Source: Paracidovorax anthurii (lineage in GTDB: Bacteria; Pseudomonadota; Gammaproteobacteria; Burkholderiales; Burkholderiaceae_C). Taken from it: a stretch of DNA of 64,000 bases. This document shows, in pieces, positions 15,621-24,732 of the stretch. Made by a program: the position numbers and the translations under genes. Position 1 is the first letter of the stretch, and each line of letters begins with the position of its first letter. The notes beneath the pieces were generated by a model. The model was not told the DNA's origin. It did not search any database and worked only from the letters and a program-made list of their open reading frames with translations. The stretch is taken from assembly GCF_003269065.1 (NCBI RefSeq), contig NZ_QLTA01000001.1, positions 62,001 through 126,000 of the forward strand, read 5' to 3'.

Positions 15621-17471
15621 ATGGCAATCGAGCACATTGAAGTCATTCACACACTGGGGCCCGCGGGCACCAATTGCGAGGCCGCGGCCCACGAGTGGTT
15701 CCGGCGCCAGGGCCGCCAGGGCGCCGTGCACCTGCACCCCACGCTGGAGGTGGCCGTCGAGTCCCTCAAGGACGACCCGCGCATCGCCCTGCTCGGGTGC
15801 GTGGCCTACCCGGACCTGCACACGCTGGTGTTCTCCAACCTCGAACGCTTCCAGATGCTGGACATCTTCGTGATGCCCACGTTCAACATGATCCTCGCCT
15901 CGCGCACGGGCGAGCCGCCCGCCACCGTCGCCACGCACCCGGCGCCGCAGAACCTCGCTCCGGCCGGCGCGCAGCTCTCGTTCGCCAACAGCAACGCGCA
16001 GGCCGCCCTGGACTGCCACCTCGGCAAGACCGAGGGCTGCGTGACGACGGCCAAGGCCGCCCGGTCGCTGGGCCTGAAGACGGTGCGCGATTTCGGCCCG
16101 GTGGCCATGGGCTTCACGATTCCACGCCACCGCATGAATGCCCACCGAACCGCCCCGGCCCGGGCCCGCCCGCACCGCGGTGCGCGGCAGGAAAACCATC
16201 CCCAGGGCCCGACCCTCGCCCTCCTCGACCCGATGAAGACCACCCAACAAGACAAGACCGTGCAGTCGCTGGAACGCCAGCTGAACGCCTTCCGGCAGCG
16301 GCAGACGTTCGACGGCAGCATTCCCGATCCCACACCGCAAGACATCGCCGCGCTGGGCCGCATCCAGGCCACCGGCACCCTGCTGCACGCCCGCTACGGG
16401 CAGGCCCGCATGATCGGCGCGTGGGAGCAGGACATCGCCGCCTGGCTGGCCGCCGGCCTGGACACCCCGCCCTGCTTCGACCGGGTGCGCGATGCATACC
16501 AGCCGCCGCCCAACGGCCTGGACGGCCTGTTCATCGGCCCGGTGATCACCGCCAACGGCCCCCCGCCCCGGGGCTACCACCTCGAATTCTTCATCGCGCG
16601 GCGCGAGGACCCGCCCGAGGTGAGCGATCTCGAATGGACTTATCCGCACCCCAAGAACAAGTGCGAATCCGCCCGCCTGCTGGCCGCCTCCGCCGGCTTC
16701 ATGGAAGGCAACTGCATCGTCTTCTTCCCGGAGAACATCCGCGCGCGCGACAAGGTCAGCCACCAGCAGTACGCGCTGTTCTTCTTCAACAAATTCCAGA
16801 AGATCTACGAAGAGATCACGCTGCGCAACACCACCACCTTCATCGGCGCCGACCTGGCCGAGGCCTGGATGGGCGCCTCGCGCGGGATGGCGCCCGAGGA
16901 CTGCTACCGCGCCCGCTGCGTGTGGGGCTACCTGCACGACTACTACCACCACCGCGGCCCGATGCCGCTGGACACGAACCTGCAGCTCAAGCTGAACTGG
17001 CACGCCGGCCTGCTGGAGGAGATCAAGGTGGACAGCCAGGTGGTGCTGGAATGCCTCGACCCGCGCATCGCCTACGGCGCCTCGGTCATCGAGTTCGTGC
17101 TGCTGGAGCGGCTGTTCCGCTACCCGCTGCAGGTGGACGTGTGCCGCAACTTCGACTCCGGCACGGGCGTGTTCCTGTTCGAGTGGCTTGCGGAGCACGG
17201 CGCCATCGCGCTCGACGGCGGGCGCATCACCGCCTTCGGCCGCGAGGCGATCTACGGCGCGCTGCGCTCGCTGGTGGAGACCATCGAGGCGCTGGAGCGC
17301 TCCGCGCGCGGCGACGACTACAAGGCCCTGGCGCGGCAGTTCGTGTACCGCTACCTGCGCCCGCCGAGCCAGGAGGGCGACCGCTTCGACATCCCGCCGC
17401 GCATGCGGGCCGTGCTGGACGCCGCGCACCGGCCCGAGCGCGAGCTGCAGTTCGCAGACCTCGCGTATTGA
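15621..17471 (+). CDS. BacA-like (prephenate decarboxylase family) domain fused to DUF6421
   Basis: A 616-residue two-part protein in one uninterrupted frame, starting after AAGGA. Residues 1-171 resemble BacA-type prephenate decarboxylases, themselves relatives of prephenate dehydratase: HTLGPAGTNCEAAAHEWF, THPAPQNL, FANSNAQAALDC and GLKTVRDFGPVAMGF align in order with Bacillus BacA as I remember it. A Pro/Arg-rich linker (172-204) leads to residues 205-616, which resemble DUF6421 (GNCIVFFPENI, WGYLHDYYHHRGPMPLD, ERLFRYPLQVDVCRNFDSGTG). The His-rich HDYYHHRG could bind metal. The aminotransferase gene follows 40 bases later. I infer a pathway from prephenate to an unusual amino acid, which has not been shown. 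Confidence 0.7.
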   Translation: MAIEHIEVIHTLGPAGTNCEAAAHEWFRRQGRQGAVHLHPTLEVAVESLKDDPRIALLGCVAYPDLHTLVFSNLERFQMLDIFVMPTFNMILASRTGEPPATVATHPAPQNLAPAGAQLSFANSNAQAALDCHLGKTEGCVTTAKAARSLGLKTVRDFGPVAMGFTIPRHRMNAHRTAPARARPHRGARQENHPQGPTLALLDPMKTTQQDKTVQSLERQLNAFRQRQTFDGSIPDPTPQDIAALGRIQATGTLLHARYGQARMIGAWEQDIAAWLAAGLDTPPCFDRVRDAYQPPPNGLDGLFIGPVITANGPPPRGYHLEFFIARREDPPEVSDLEWTYPHPKNKCESARLLAASAGFMEGNCIVFFPENIRARDKVSHQQYALFFFNKFQKIYEEITLRNTTTFIGADLAEAWMGASRGMAPEDCYRARCVWGYLHDYYHHRGPMPLDTNLQLKLNWHAGLLEEIKVDSQVVLECLDPRIAYGASVIEFVLLERLFRYPLQVDVCRNFDSGTGVFLFEWLAEHGAIALDGGRITAFGREAIYGALRSLVETIEALERSARGDDYKALARQFVYRYLRPPSQEGDRFDIPPRMRAVLDAAHRPERELQFADLAY

Positions 17472-17511
17472 CCCGCGTGAACGCCATCCCGACAGCAAGG
17501 AGAACGCAACG

Positions 17512-18378
17512 ATGAGCGACCTGGCCCGGACCGTCCGGCACATCTGGCTGGACGGCGAAGTGGTGGCGGGCGAGCAGGCCCGGCTGCACGTGCTGAGCCA
17601 CGGGCTGCACTATGCGCAGAGCGTGTTCGAGGGCATCCGCGTGTACCACGGCGCGCCCTTCCGGCTGCGCGAGCACAACCAGCGGCTGATCGATTCGGCG
17701 CGGCTGATCGGCTTCGATCTGCCCTTCGATGCCGAAACGCTGGACCACGCCACCCTGGACCTGCTGCGCCGCGAGAACGTGCGCACCGGCTACATCCGCC
17801 CCGTGGCGTGGCTGGGCAGCGAGACGCTGTCCATGCTGCCGGCGGGCGCCACGCCCCACGTGGCGATCGCCGCCTGGGACTGGCCCGACATCTTCGGCCC
17901 CAAGGCGCGCAGCGAGGGCATCGCCCTCTCGGTGTCCGAATGGCTGCGCCCCGGCCCCGCCTCCACCCCCGTGCAGGCCAAGTGCGCCGGCAACTACGCG
18001 CTGGCGGTGCTGAGCCGGCATTCGTCCGAGCGCAAGGGCGCCGACGATGCGCTGCTGCTGGACGCGCAGGGCAACGTCGCGGAATCGACGGGCGCCAACC
18101 TGTTCATGGCACGCCAGGGCATGCTGGTCACGCCGCCGCCCGACTACGTGCTCAACGGCATCACCCGCCAGACCGTGTTCGGCATCGCGCAGGCGCTGGG
18201 CATCCCGGTGGAAGAGCGCCCCATCGCCCCGCAGGAGCTGTGGGCAGCGGACGAGGTGTTCCTGTGCGGCACCGCGTACGAGATCCAGCCCGTGCGCGCC
18301 ATCGACGCGCACGCCTTCGCCGTGGGCGAAATCACCCGGGCCGTGTCGGAGCGCTACCGGGCCCTGGTGGGCGCCTGA
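17512..18378 (+). CDS. Class IV PLP aminotransferase (branched-chain type)
   Basis: A 288-residue fold-type IV aminotransferase, the BCAT/D-amino-acid transaminase family. It shows SHGLHYAQSVFEGIRVY, the RPVAWLG segment, the PLP lysine in VQAKCAGNYALAV, ESTGANLF and a GITRQTVF loop binding the cofactor phosphate. A second, more conventional ilvE is present at 23158-24096, so this copy is probably specialised. It lies 40 bases downstream of the BacA-DUF6421 fusion on the same strand and would be well placed to aminate the 2-oxo acid made there. Confidence 0.85.
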   Translation: MSDLARTVRHIWLDGEVVAGEQARLHVLSHGLHYAQSVFEGIRVYHGAPFRLREHNQRLIDSARLIGFDLPFDAETLDHATLDLLRRENVRTGYIRPVAWLGSETLSMLPAGATPHVAIAAWDWPDIFGPKARSEGIALSVSEWLRPGPASTPVQAKCAGNYALAVLSRHSSERKGADDALLLDAQGNVAESTGANLFMARQGMLVTPPPDYVLNGITRQTVFGIAQALGIPVEERPIAPQELWAADEVFLCGTAYEIQPVRAIDAHAFAVGEITRAVSERYRALVGA

Positions 18379-18506
18379 CCACTCGGCGCACCGTCCCGCG
18401 CCCCACCCGGCGGCGCGGCGCCGGTGCGTAGTCCACCGGACTGGATGCGCGCGCCCGGGCCCGACATACTCCGGTGGACCCGATCGAGCCCCCCAGGAGA
18501 CACACC

Positions 18507-19586
18507 ATGCCCGCATCCCTGCCCTCCACCTTCGGCCTGCGCCTGCCCGTGATCCAGGGCCCCATGGCGGGCGCGGACACGCCGGCGCTGGCCGCCGCGG
18601 TATCGGCCGCCGGCGGCCTGGGCATGCTGGGCTGCGGCATGCGCTCGCCCGACGCCATGGCGCAGGCCGCGGCCGAGGTGCGCCGCGCCACCAGCCGGCC
18701 CTTCGGCATGAACCTCTTCGTGCAGGACACGCCCCGCCCCGACGCCGCCACGGTGGAGGCCGCGCTCGCACGGCTCGCGCCGCTGTATGCGCGCTTCGGG
18801 CTGGAGCCCGCCGTGCCCGCGCAGTGGTGCGAGGACTTCGCGCAGCAGTTCGAGGCGCTGCTGCAGGCCCGGCCTGCGGTGGCGAGCTTCACCTTCGGCA
18901 TCCTCACGGCGGCGCAGGTCGGGCGGCTGCACGCTGCGGGCTGCACCGTGATCGGCACCGCCACCACGGTGGCCGAAGCCCGCGCCTGGGAGGCGGTGGG
19001 CGCCGATGCGGTCTGCGCCTCGGGGCCGGAGGCCGGCGGCCACCGGGGCACCTTCCTGGGCGACTTCGACGCCTCGATGGTCGGCACGCTGGCGCTCGTG
19101 CCGCAGTGCGCGGACGCGCTCTCCATCCCGGTGATCGCGGCCGGCGGCATCATGGATGGCCGGGGCATCGCCGCGGCGCTGGCGCTGGGCGCGCAGGCGG
19201 TGCAGATGGGCACGGCCTTCCTGGTGTGCGACGAGTCGGGCATCGGCCCCGCCTACCGCCAGGCGCTGGCCGGCGCGCGCGAGACCGGCACGCGCACGAC
19301 GCGCATCTTCTCGGGCCGCCCCGCGCGGGGCATCGTCAACGCGATGATGGAGGCCCTGGCCGGCGCGGAAGCCGACGTGCCCGCCTACCCCGTGCAGAAC
19401 GCGCTCACCGGCGCCCTGCGCAAGGCCGCGGCGGCGCACGGCGATGCGCAATACCTCTCCCTCTGGGCCGGCCAGGGCGTGACCCTCGCGCGGCCCCTGC
19501 CCGCGGCGGCGCTCGTGGAGCGGCTCGAAGGCGAATGGCACGCGGCCACCGCCGGCCTGGCCTTGCCACCGGTTGCTACTATTTAG
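18507..19586 (+). CDS. Nitronate monooxygenase-family flavoprotein
   Basis: A 359-residue TIM-barrel FMN enzyme of the nitronate monooxygenase/2-nitropropane dioxygenase family. Motifs are LPVIQGPMAG near the N-terminus, CASGPEAGGHRG (with the catalytic His), VIAAGGIMDGRGIAAAL and GAQAVQMGTAFL for FMN phosphate. CCAGGAGA ten bases upstream sets the start. The last four codons and the stop codon (TAG) lie inside a 45-bp dispersed element, so the native C-terminus has probably been replaced. Confidence 0.85.
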   Translation: MPASLPSTFGLRLPVIQGPMAGADTPALAAAVSAAGGLGMLGCGMRSPDAMAQAAAEVRRATSRPFGMNLFVQDTPRPDAATVEAALARLAPLYARFGLEPAVPAQWCEDFAQQFEALLQARPAVASFTFGILTAAQVGRLHAAGCTVIGTATTVAEARAWEAVGADAVCASGPEAGGHRGTFLGDFDASMVGTLALVPQCADALSIPVIAAGGIMDGRGIAAALALGAQAVQMGTAFLVCDESGIGPAYRQALAGARETGTRTTRIFSGRPARGIVNAMMEALAGAEADVPAYPVQNALTGALRKAAAAHGDAQYLSLWAGQGVTLARPLPAAALVERLEGEWHAATAGLALPPVATI

Positions 19587-19619
19587 ATAGCAAACTCTCT
19601 AGCAAAATCGCCGACGTGG
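19575..19619 (+). repeat. 45-bp dispersed element, copy 2
   Basis: Begins GCTACTATTTAGATAGCAA and ends CGCCGACGTGG. It overlaps the last 12 bases of the nitronate monooxygenase gene and supplies its TAG stop. Length is again 45. Confidence 0.8.
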
Positions 19620-19675
19620 AGGCTCCCGGGGCCTGAAATCGGGGTTTCAGCCCCTACCGGAGCCCCGGGCGAATG

Positions 19676-20650
19676 TCACTGGCTCCAGGGCAGCGAGCGC
19701 GCCTCGCCCTGGATGACCGGCGCCTGGGCGTTGATCGTCTCGCCGGCCAGCACGCGCTCGTACATGCGCAGGTAGTCGCGCGCCATGCGCTCGGCGCCGA
19801 AGTGGCGCACCACGTGGTCGTGACAGGCGCGCGGATCGAAGCGGTTGGCGCGCACGGCCTCGGCAAGCGCCGGGGCGTTGTCGGCCAGCACGCCGCAGTC
19901 GCCGGGCACCAGCTCGGGCAGCGCGCCGTAGGGCGTGGAGAACACGGGGCAGCCGAAGTACAGGCTCTCGATCACGGCCAGGCCGAAGGGCTCGTGCCAG
20001 CGCACCGGGAAGATGAGCCCGCGCGAGGCGCCCAGCAGATCGGTCTTCTGCGTGCCGCCCACCATGCCGAAGAAATGGATGCGGCGCGAGAGCGTCCAGC
20101 GAAAGCCCCGGCGGAAGTTGATGCGGTCGCCGCCCAGCACGTCCAGCTCCACGCCCGCGAGCTTGGCCACGCGGATCGCGCCGCTCACGTTCTTCACGCG
20201 CCACGCGGCCTTGCCCAGGAAGTGGTAGTGGCTGCGCGGCCGCGCGAAATCGACGCCGCCGTAGCTCTCCCACAGCAGGCCGTTGTGCACGTATTCGGTG
20301 GAGCCGTAGCGCTGCGCGTGGTCGCGCGAGAGGAACACCGTGTTGCGCGGCAGCGGTTTGGGCTTGCGCGCGTTGCCGTGCTCGGTCACCAGGTAGGGCT
20401 TGGCGATCTCGGCGCGCGGGTTGAACTGGAAGTGGGTGATGTCCACGTCGTCCGGGATCTGCGGCTCCCAGGGCGCATCGGGGCGGATCGGCAGCACGCG
20501 GCCGAAGTCGCAGGTGGAGCCCTCGGGCACGAGGTAGCTCACGCGGTGGCCCAGGCGCACGAGCGTCTGGCCCAGATCCCAGATGACGCGCTCGGTGCCG
20601 CCGTAGCCATAGACCGGGATGGGGGAGTTGTTGACGAGCAGGACGTGCAT
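19676..20650 (-). CDS. Family 4-type glycosyltransferase
   Basis: A 324-residue GT-B fold glycosyltransferase. The N-terminal glycine-rich loop is PVYGYGGTERVIWDL. The C-terminal nucleotide-sugar site contains FPVRWHEPFGLAVIESLYFGCPV, a typical EPFGLxxxE family 4 motif. It lies downstream of the O-antigen ligase-like gene on the same strand (33-base gap), so it probably acts on lipooligosaccharide or another surface glycan. Donor and acceptor cannot be read from sequence. Confidence 0.88.
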   Translation of the reverse strand: MHVLLVNNSPIPVYGYGGTERVIWDLGQTLVRLGHRVSYLVPEGSTCDFGRVLPIRPDAPWEPQIPDDVDITHFQFNPRAEIAKPYLVTEHGNARKPKPLPRNTVFLSRDHAQRYGSTEYVHNGLLWESYGGVDFARPRSHYHFLGKAAWRVKNVSGAIRVAKLAGVELDVLGGDRINFRRGFRWTLSRRIHFFGMVGGTQKTDLLGASRGLIFPVRWHEPFGLAVIESLYFGCPVFSTPYGALPELVPGDCGVLADNAPALAEAVRANRFDPRACHDHVVRHFGAERMARDYLRMYERVLAGETINAQAPVIQGEARSLPWSQ

Positions 20651-20683
20651 GGCGGAAGGCCCTCGGAAGGGAAACGGGTTCGA

Positions 20684-21982
20684 TCAGGCGGGACGGCGCT
20701 CGCGGCCCTGCAGGATGGCCAGCAGCACCATGTTCATGAACAGGTAGAACATGGTGCCGCTGTTGTGGCCCAGGAACACCTGCGTGACGCCGAAGCCCAT
20801 GTAGGAAAGCGGCACCAGCACGCCCATCATGCGCAGGCACAGGGCCTCGCTGTCGGCCGGCCCGGCGGCCGCGCAGCCCACGCGGCGGCGCGTGGGCCAG
20901 AAAAGGGCCAGCGGCACGCCGTAGAACAGCAGCAGCACGCCCACGCCCATGAGCCCGCGCTTGGCGAAGATGTCCAGCACCTCGTTGTGCGCATGGCTGA
21001 AGTTCAGCAGGTACGGATGGGCCAGCCCGGCCTCCACGCGGCGCCGCTTCTCGACCTCGTAGCCGTAGCGGCCCCACCCGAGCAGCGGCCGGTCCATGCC
21101 CATCTGCCAGGCGAGCTTCCAGTGCGCGAGCCGCTGCCCCACCGAGTTCTCGGCCTCGCCGCTGGCCTCGAACTGGGTGACTTCCTCCTGGGCCTTGGTG
21201 ACGCGGGTGCGCACCTCGTCGGCCTTGAGTGCCATGAGCACGCCCGCGCCCGCGATCACCAGCGCCGCGCCCGCCAGCGCCACGCGGCGCCGGCCGCAGC
21301 GGGCCTGCAGCCACACGCACACCGGCAGGGCGATCGGCAGCACGACCCAGCTCCCGCGCGACTCCGACAGCAGCGCGCCTTCCACGCCCAGCAGCACGGC
21401 GGCGATCCAGGCCGCGCGCTGCCAGGGCTTCCAGCGCTCCCACAGCGCGACCAGCGCCACCGAGGCCATGAGCGCCAGCAGCAGGCTGATGCCGCCGTAC
21501 TGGATGGGGTTGGTGAAACCCGACGCGCGCGGGAAGTACGGGCCGGGGGACAGGAACCAGCCGTGCGCGGCGGGCAGCGTCTGGTGGATGCCGATCAGCC
21601 CCGCGCCCGCCGCGCCCACGCCCACGCCGCCGATCAGCCACGCGGCACGCGGCGGATAGGCCAGCACGTAGAACAGGCAGGGCAGCGCGAGCAGGTACTT
21701 CACGGGCCGGTCGAGCGTGCCGATGCCGATGGCGGCATTGAAGTCCAGGCCCCACACCGCGCCCATGAGCGCCATGGAGGCGAAGAGCCACCACGCCTGC
21801 CGGCCCGGCGGCCGGCGCAGCCACGTGGCGGCCGTGGCCAGGCTGGCCAGCAGCAGCAGGGCCGCGCCCCAGGAATAGCCCGAGCGCACCCAGAGGGCGA
21901 TGCCCGGCACCATGAACGCGGCGGCGCACGAAAGCCGTGTGAAGAACTCCGCGCGCGGCGGAGACAGCGGGGAAGCGGCCAT
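20684..21982 (-). CDS. O-antigen ligase-like membrane protein (Wzy/WaaL family)
   Basis: A 432-residue protein with about ten hydrophobic helices. The large periplasmic loop carries WKLAWQMGMDRPLLGWGRYGYE and, later, FSHAHNEVLDIFAKRGLMG, the latter matching the Wzy_C/O-antigen ligase signature H-x-H-N. Such proteins join O-antigen to lipid A-core or polymerise repeat units at the inner membrane. The ATG overlaps the stop of the upstream glycosyltransferase by one base (TGATG), supporting an operon and this start. Confidence 0.85.
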   Translation of the reverse strand: MAASPLSPPRAEFFTRLSCAAAFMVPGIALWVRSGYSWGAALLLLASLATAATWLRRPPGRQAWWLFASMALMGAVWGLDFNAAIGIGTLDRPVKYLLALPCLFYVLAYPPRAAWLIGGVGVGAAGAGLIGIHQTLPAAHGWFLSPGPYFPRASGFTNPIQYGGISLLLALMASVALVALWERWKPWQRAAWIAAVLLGVEGALLSESRGSWVVLPIALPVCVWLQARCGRRRVALAGAALVIAGAGVLMALKADEVRTRVTKAQEEVTQFEASGEAENSVGQRLAHWKLAWQMGMDRPLLGWGRYGYEVEKRRRVEAGLAHPYLLNFSHAHNEVLDIFAKRGLMGVGVLLLFYGVPLALFWPTRRRVGCAAAGPADSEALCLRMMGVLVPLSYMGFGVTQVFLGHNSGTMFYLFMNMVLLAILQGRERRPA

Positions 21983-22809
21983 CAGCGGCGAACGCTCTCG
22001 GTCAAACGGGCCCGATCGTATTCGAGCGCGGCATAGCGGAAGAACGCCTCCAGCGCGACGAACAGGCAGTAGAGGAAGCCCGCGCCGCCGCACAGGAAGC
22101 CCAGGCGCAGCACGTAGAGCCGCACGAACATGCTCGACCCCGAGGCGAGGCCGCGCAGCACGCCGCCGCGCTTGCCCAGCGACGCGCGCTTGGCGGCGCC
22201 GAGCATGGCGTACTGCGTGAGCTTCTCCAGGCTGCCGCGCACCGTCTCGCGCGAGTGGTGCAGCAGCGGTTCGCGCATCACGTGGCGCGGGGCCTCGGGC
22301 TCGGTGAGCACGGCCTCCTCGTGCACCACGCCGATGTACTCGCGCAGCATGTCGCGGCGAAAGAGCCGCTCGATGGCCGAGGTGGTGCGCAGGTGGCGCA
22401 GCTCGTGGCCGAAGGCCACCATGCGCCAGCGGATCTTCCACACGGCCCGCGCATTCGACGCGACGATGGCCTGCAGCTCCTCGCGGAACCCGGGCGTCAT
22501 CACCTCGTCGGCATCGAGGAAGAAGACGTAGTCGCCCGTGGCGTGCGCCAGCAGGCGGTTGCGCTGCACGGCGAAGCCCTGCCAGTCGGGATGGACGTGC
22601 ACCTCGGCGCCCAGGCGCCGGGCCTCGGCCACGGTGTCGTCGGTGCTGCCGCTGTCCACCACGACGATCTGGTCGGCGAAAGCGGCGCTTTCCAGGCAGG
22701 CGGCGATGCGGTGGCCTTCGTTGAGGGTGAGCACCGCCACCGTGAGGGTGGGGCGCGGCGCGGCGTCGCCGCTGCGGTCAGCCGGCATCGGAGGAATCGT
22801 CATACCCAT
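21982..22809 (-). CDS. Family 2 glycosyltransferase, lipooligosaccharide core type
   Basis: A 275-residue GT-A glycosyltransferase resembling WaaE/KdtX. It has VAVLTLNEGHRIAACLES, then VVDSGSTDDTV, and the metal-binding DxD as FFLDADEVM. A hydrophobic C-terminal segment (LGFLCGGAGFLYCLF) suggests membrane attachment. Homologues add a glucose to the inner core heptose. It heads a three-gene glycan unit with the ligase and the family 4 enzyme. Two nearby ATG codons and a TTG are possible starts; the first ATG is used here. Confidence 0.85.
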   Translation of the reverse strand: MGMTIPPMPADRSGDAAPRPTLTVAVLTLNEGHRIAACLESAAFADQIVVVDSGSTDDTVAEARRLGAEVHVHPDWQGFAVQRNRLLAHATGDYVFFLDADEVMTPGFREELQAIVASNARAVWKIRWRMVAFGHELRHLRTTSAIERLFRRDMLREYIGVVHEEAVLTEPEAPRHVMREPLLHHSRETVRGSLEKLTQYAMLGAAKRASLGKRGGVLRGLASGSSMFVRLYVLRLGFLCGGAGFLYCLFVALEAFFRYAALEYDRARLTESVRR

Positions 22810-22915
22810 GGGCAATCGAAGCAGGAAGTGGATGCGAGGCCCGGACTGTGCTGTCTGCGGGCCACGGCGAAGGCAACGCCGTGGTAGCTTGGATTGCGAG
22901 TGGTATCAACCAGGA

Positions 22916-23122
22916 TCAGTGGCCGGCGTGGACGTGCTCGCCCGCCTTCAGGCGGTACACGGTGCCGCAATACGGGCACTTGGCCTCGCCCGTGTGGGCC
23001 ACGTCCAGATACACCTTGGGGTGGGTGTTCCAGAGCTTCATGTCGGCCTTGGGGCTGGGGCAGAAGACGCCGCCCTGCGGATTCAGGTCCTTGGCGAGCA
23101 GTTCGATGGGGGCTTGCGGCAT
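22916..23122 (-). CDS. Zinc-finger (CHCC) domain protein
   Basis: A 68-residue protein with the C-x-H-C-C zinc pattern: C21 in GGVFCPSP, then THPKVYLDV, then AKCPYCGTVYRL. This is the bacterial zf-CHCC family, related to the mitochondrial complex I subunit NDUFS6. It lies 35 bases downstream of ilvE on the same strand, an arrangement common in betaproteobacteria. Its role is unclear; a zinc-stabilised accessory protein is likely. Confidence 0.85.
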   Translation of the reverse strand: MPQAPIELLAKDLNPQGGVFCPSPKADMKLWNTHPKVYLDVAHTGEAKCPYCGTVYRLKAGEHVHAGH

Positions 23123-23157
23123 GGTGGGGGCTTCGCTGGTGGAAAGGGAGAAGGGGG

Positions 23158-24096
23158 TCAGACCGGGGTCAGCCAGTGGGCGTACTTCGGGTTGCGGCCG
23201 TTCACGATGTCGAAGAACGCGCCCTGGATCTTCTCGGTGACGGGGCCGCGGCCGCCCGCACCGATGGCGAGGCGGTCCAGCTCGCGGATGGGCGTGACCT
23301 CGGCCGCGGTGCCGGTGAAGAACGCCTCGTCGGCGATGTACACCTCGTCGCGCGTGATGCGCTTTTGCACGAGCTCGATCCCGAGGTCCTGGCAGATGTG
23401 GAAGATCGTGTTGCGCGTGATGCCGTTGAGCGCGCCGGCCGAGAGGTCGGGCGTATAGACCACGCCGTTCTTGACCACGAAGACGTTCTCGCCCGCGCCC
23501 TCGGAGACGAAGCCGGAGGCATCGAGCAGCAGGGCCTCGTCGTAGCCGTCGTCCACGGCCTCCATGTTGGCCAGGATCGAATTGGTGTAGTTGCTCACCG
23601 CCTTGGCCTGCGTCATGGTGATGTTGACGTGGTGGCGCGTGTAGCTGCTGGTCTTCACGCGGATGCCGCGCTGCAGGCCTTCCTCGCCCAGATAGGCGCC
23701 CCAGGCCCAGGCGGCCACCATCAGGTGGATGGGGTTGCCCTTGGGGCTGACGCCCAGCTTCTGCGAGCCGATCCAGGTGAGCGGGCGCAGGTAGCACGAG
23801 GCGAGCCCGTTGTCGCGCACCACGGCCCGCTGGGCCTCGTTCACCTCGTCCTGGGTGAAGGGGATGCGCATGCGCAGGATCTTGGCGCTGTTGAAGAGCC
23901 GCTCGGTGTGTTCCTGCAGGCGGAAGATCGCCGGGCCCCGGGGCGTCTCGTAGGCCCGCACCCCCTCGAAGGCGCCGCAGCCGTAGTGCAGGCTGTGGGT
24001 GAGCACGTGGACCTTGGCGTCGCGCCATTCCACCATCCGGCCATCCATCCAGATCTTGCCGTCGCGGTCGGCTATCGAGGGAACTACGGGGCTCAT
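23158..24096 (-). CDS. ilvE: Branched-chain amino acid aminotransferase IlvE
   Basis: A 312-residue fold-type IV PLP aminotransferase performing the last step of Leu, Ile and Val synthesis and the first of their breakdown. Motifs include THSLHYGCGAFEGVRAYE, the PLP Lys in MTQAKAVSNYTNSI, SEGAGENVF and GALNGITRNTIF. The ATG is preceded by AAGGA at a good distance. Length and sequence match proteobacterial IlvE closely, unlike the second class IV enzyme at 17512-18378. Confidence 0.92.
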   Translation of the reverse strand: MSPVVPSIADRDGKIWMDGRMVEWRDAKVHVLTHSLHYGCGAFEGVRAYETPRGPAIFRLQEHTERLFNSAKILRMRIPFTQDEVNEAQRAVVRDNGLASCYLRPLTWIGSQKLGVSPKGNPIHLMVAAWAWGAYLGEEGLQRGIRVKTSSYTRHHVNITMTQAKAVSNYTNSILANMEAVDDGYDEALLLDASGFVSEGAGENVFVVKNGVVYTPDLSAGALNGITRNTIFHICQDLGIELVQKRITRDEVYIADEAFFTGTAAEVTPIRELDRLAIGAGGRGPVTEKIQGAFFDIVNGRNPKYAHWLTPV

Positions 24097-24149
24097 GGAA
24101 ATCCTTTTCGGGGCCTCGGCCACCGGGTGCGGCCGCAAAACCCGCGATT

Positions 24150-24611
24150 TTACGAGCCTGCGGGGCTCGCGCCCGGGGGAAGGGCCCCGGCATCGCCCGG
24201 CGCCCCGCCGGAGCCCTCGTCCTGCGCGGGCCGCACCAGTTCCCACGACACGAGTCGGCCGCCCCGGAATTCGCAGGTCACGTGCGAGCCCGTGCCGTCG
24301 GTCCAGCGGTAGCGCTCGGGCTCCTCGCCCTCGGCCGACAGCACCTGCCCGAGCGCGCGGGTCATCGCCACCACGTGCATCAGGTTCACGCCCTCGCGCA
24401 GCTTGGCGTTGAGCATCACGGCGCTGCCCACGTGGCCGATGGGCCGGTCGGCGGCCTTGCGCATCACGTTCATGAGCCGCGTGAAATGCAGCAGCGCCCA
24501 CATGAGCAGCCCGCCGCCGACGGCGAAGATGCCCTGCCAGCCGTAGACGCGGTGCGCCGTGAAGAGCAGCAGGACGATGAGGACGGGAATGAAGAAGCGG
24601 CGCAGATTCAT
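24150..24611 (-). CDS. Membrane-anchored hypothetical protein
   Basis: A 153-residue protein with two N-terminal hydrophobic helices (FFIPVLIVLLLF and IFAVGGGLLMWALLHF) and a soluble C-terminal domain that includes RYRWTDGTGSHVTCEFRGGRLVSWEL, predicted to be a small beta-sheet. No family is recognised. It lies between ilvE and radA on the same strand. The ATG at 24611 is chosen because it begins directly before the first membrane helix. Confidence 0.65.
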   Translation of the reverse strand: MNLRRFFIPVLIVLLLFTAHRVYGWQGIFAVGGGLLMWALLHFTRLMNVMRKAADRPIGHVGSAVMLNAKLREGVNLMHVVAMTRALGQVLSAEGEEPERYRWTDGTGSHVTCEFRGGRLVSWELVRPAQDEGSGGAPGDAGALPPGASPAGS

Positions 24612-24732
24612 GCGCCCGATTGTCGTCGGGCGGCGGCACGGGCCGGCTGTGGATCGTGCGTACCGGCGTGTCCGCACCCACGGCTGTCATGATCCGCGAG
24701 GCATGCAACCGGCGCTGCGCCACCCATCCGAA

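Noticed and set aside
15621-16233. BacA-like part as a separate gene ending before ATG at 16233
   Set aside because: No stop codon separates the halves and no ribosome site precedes that ATG, so a single fused protein is the simpler reading.
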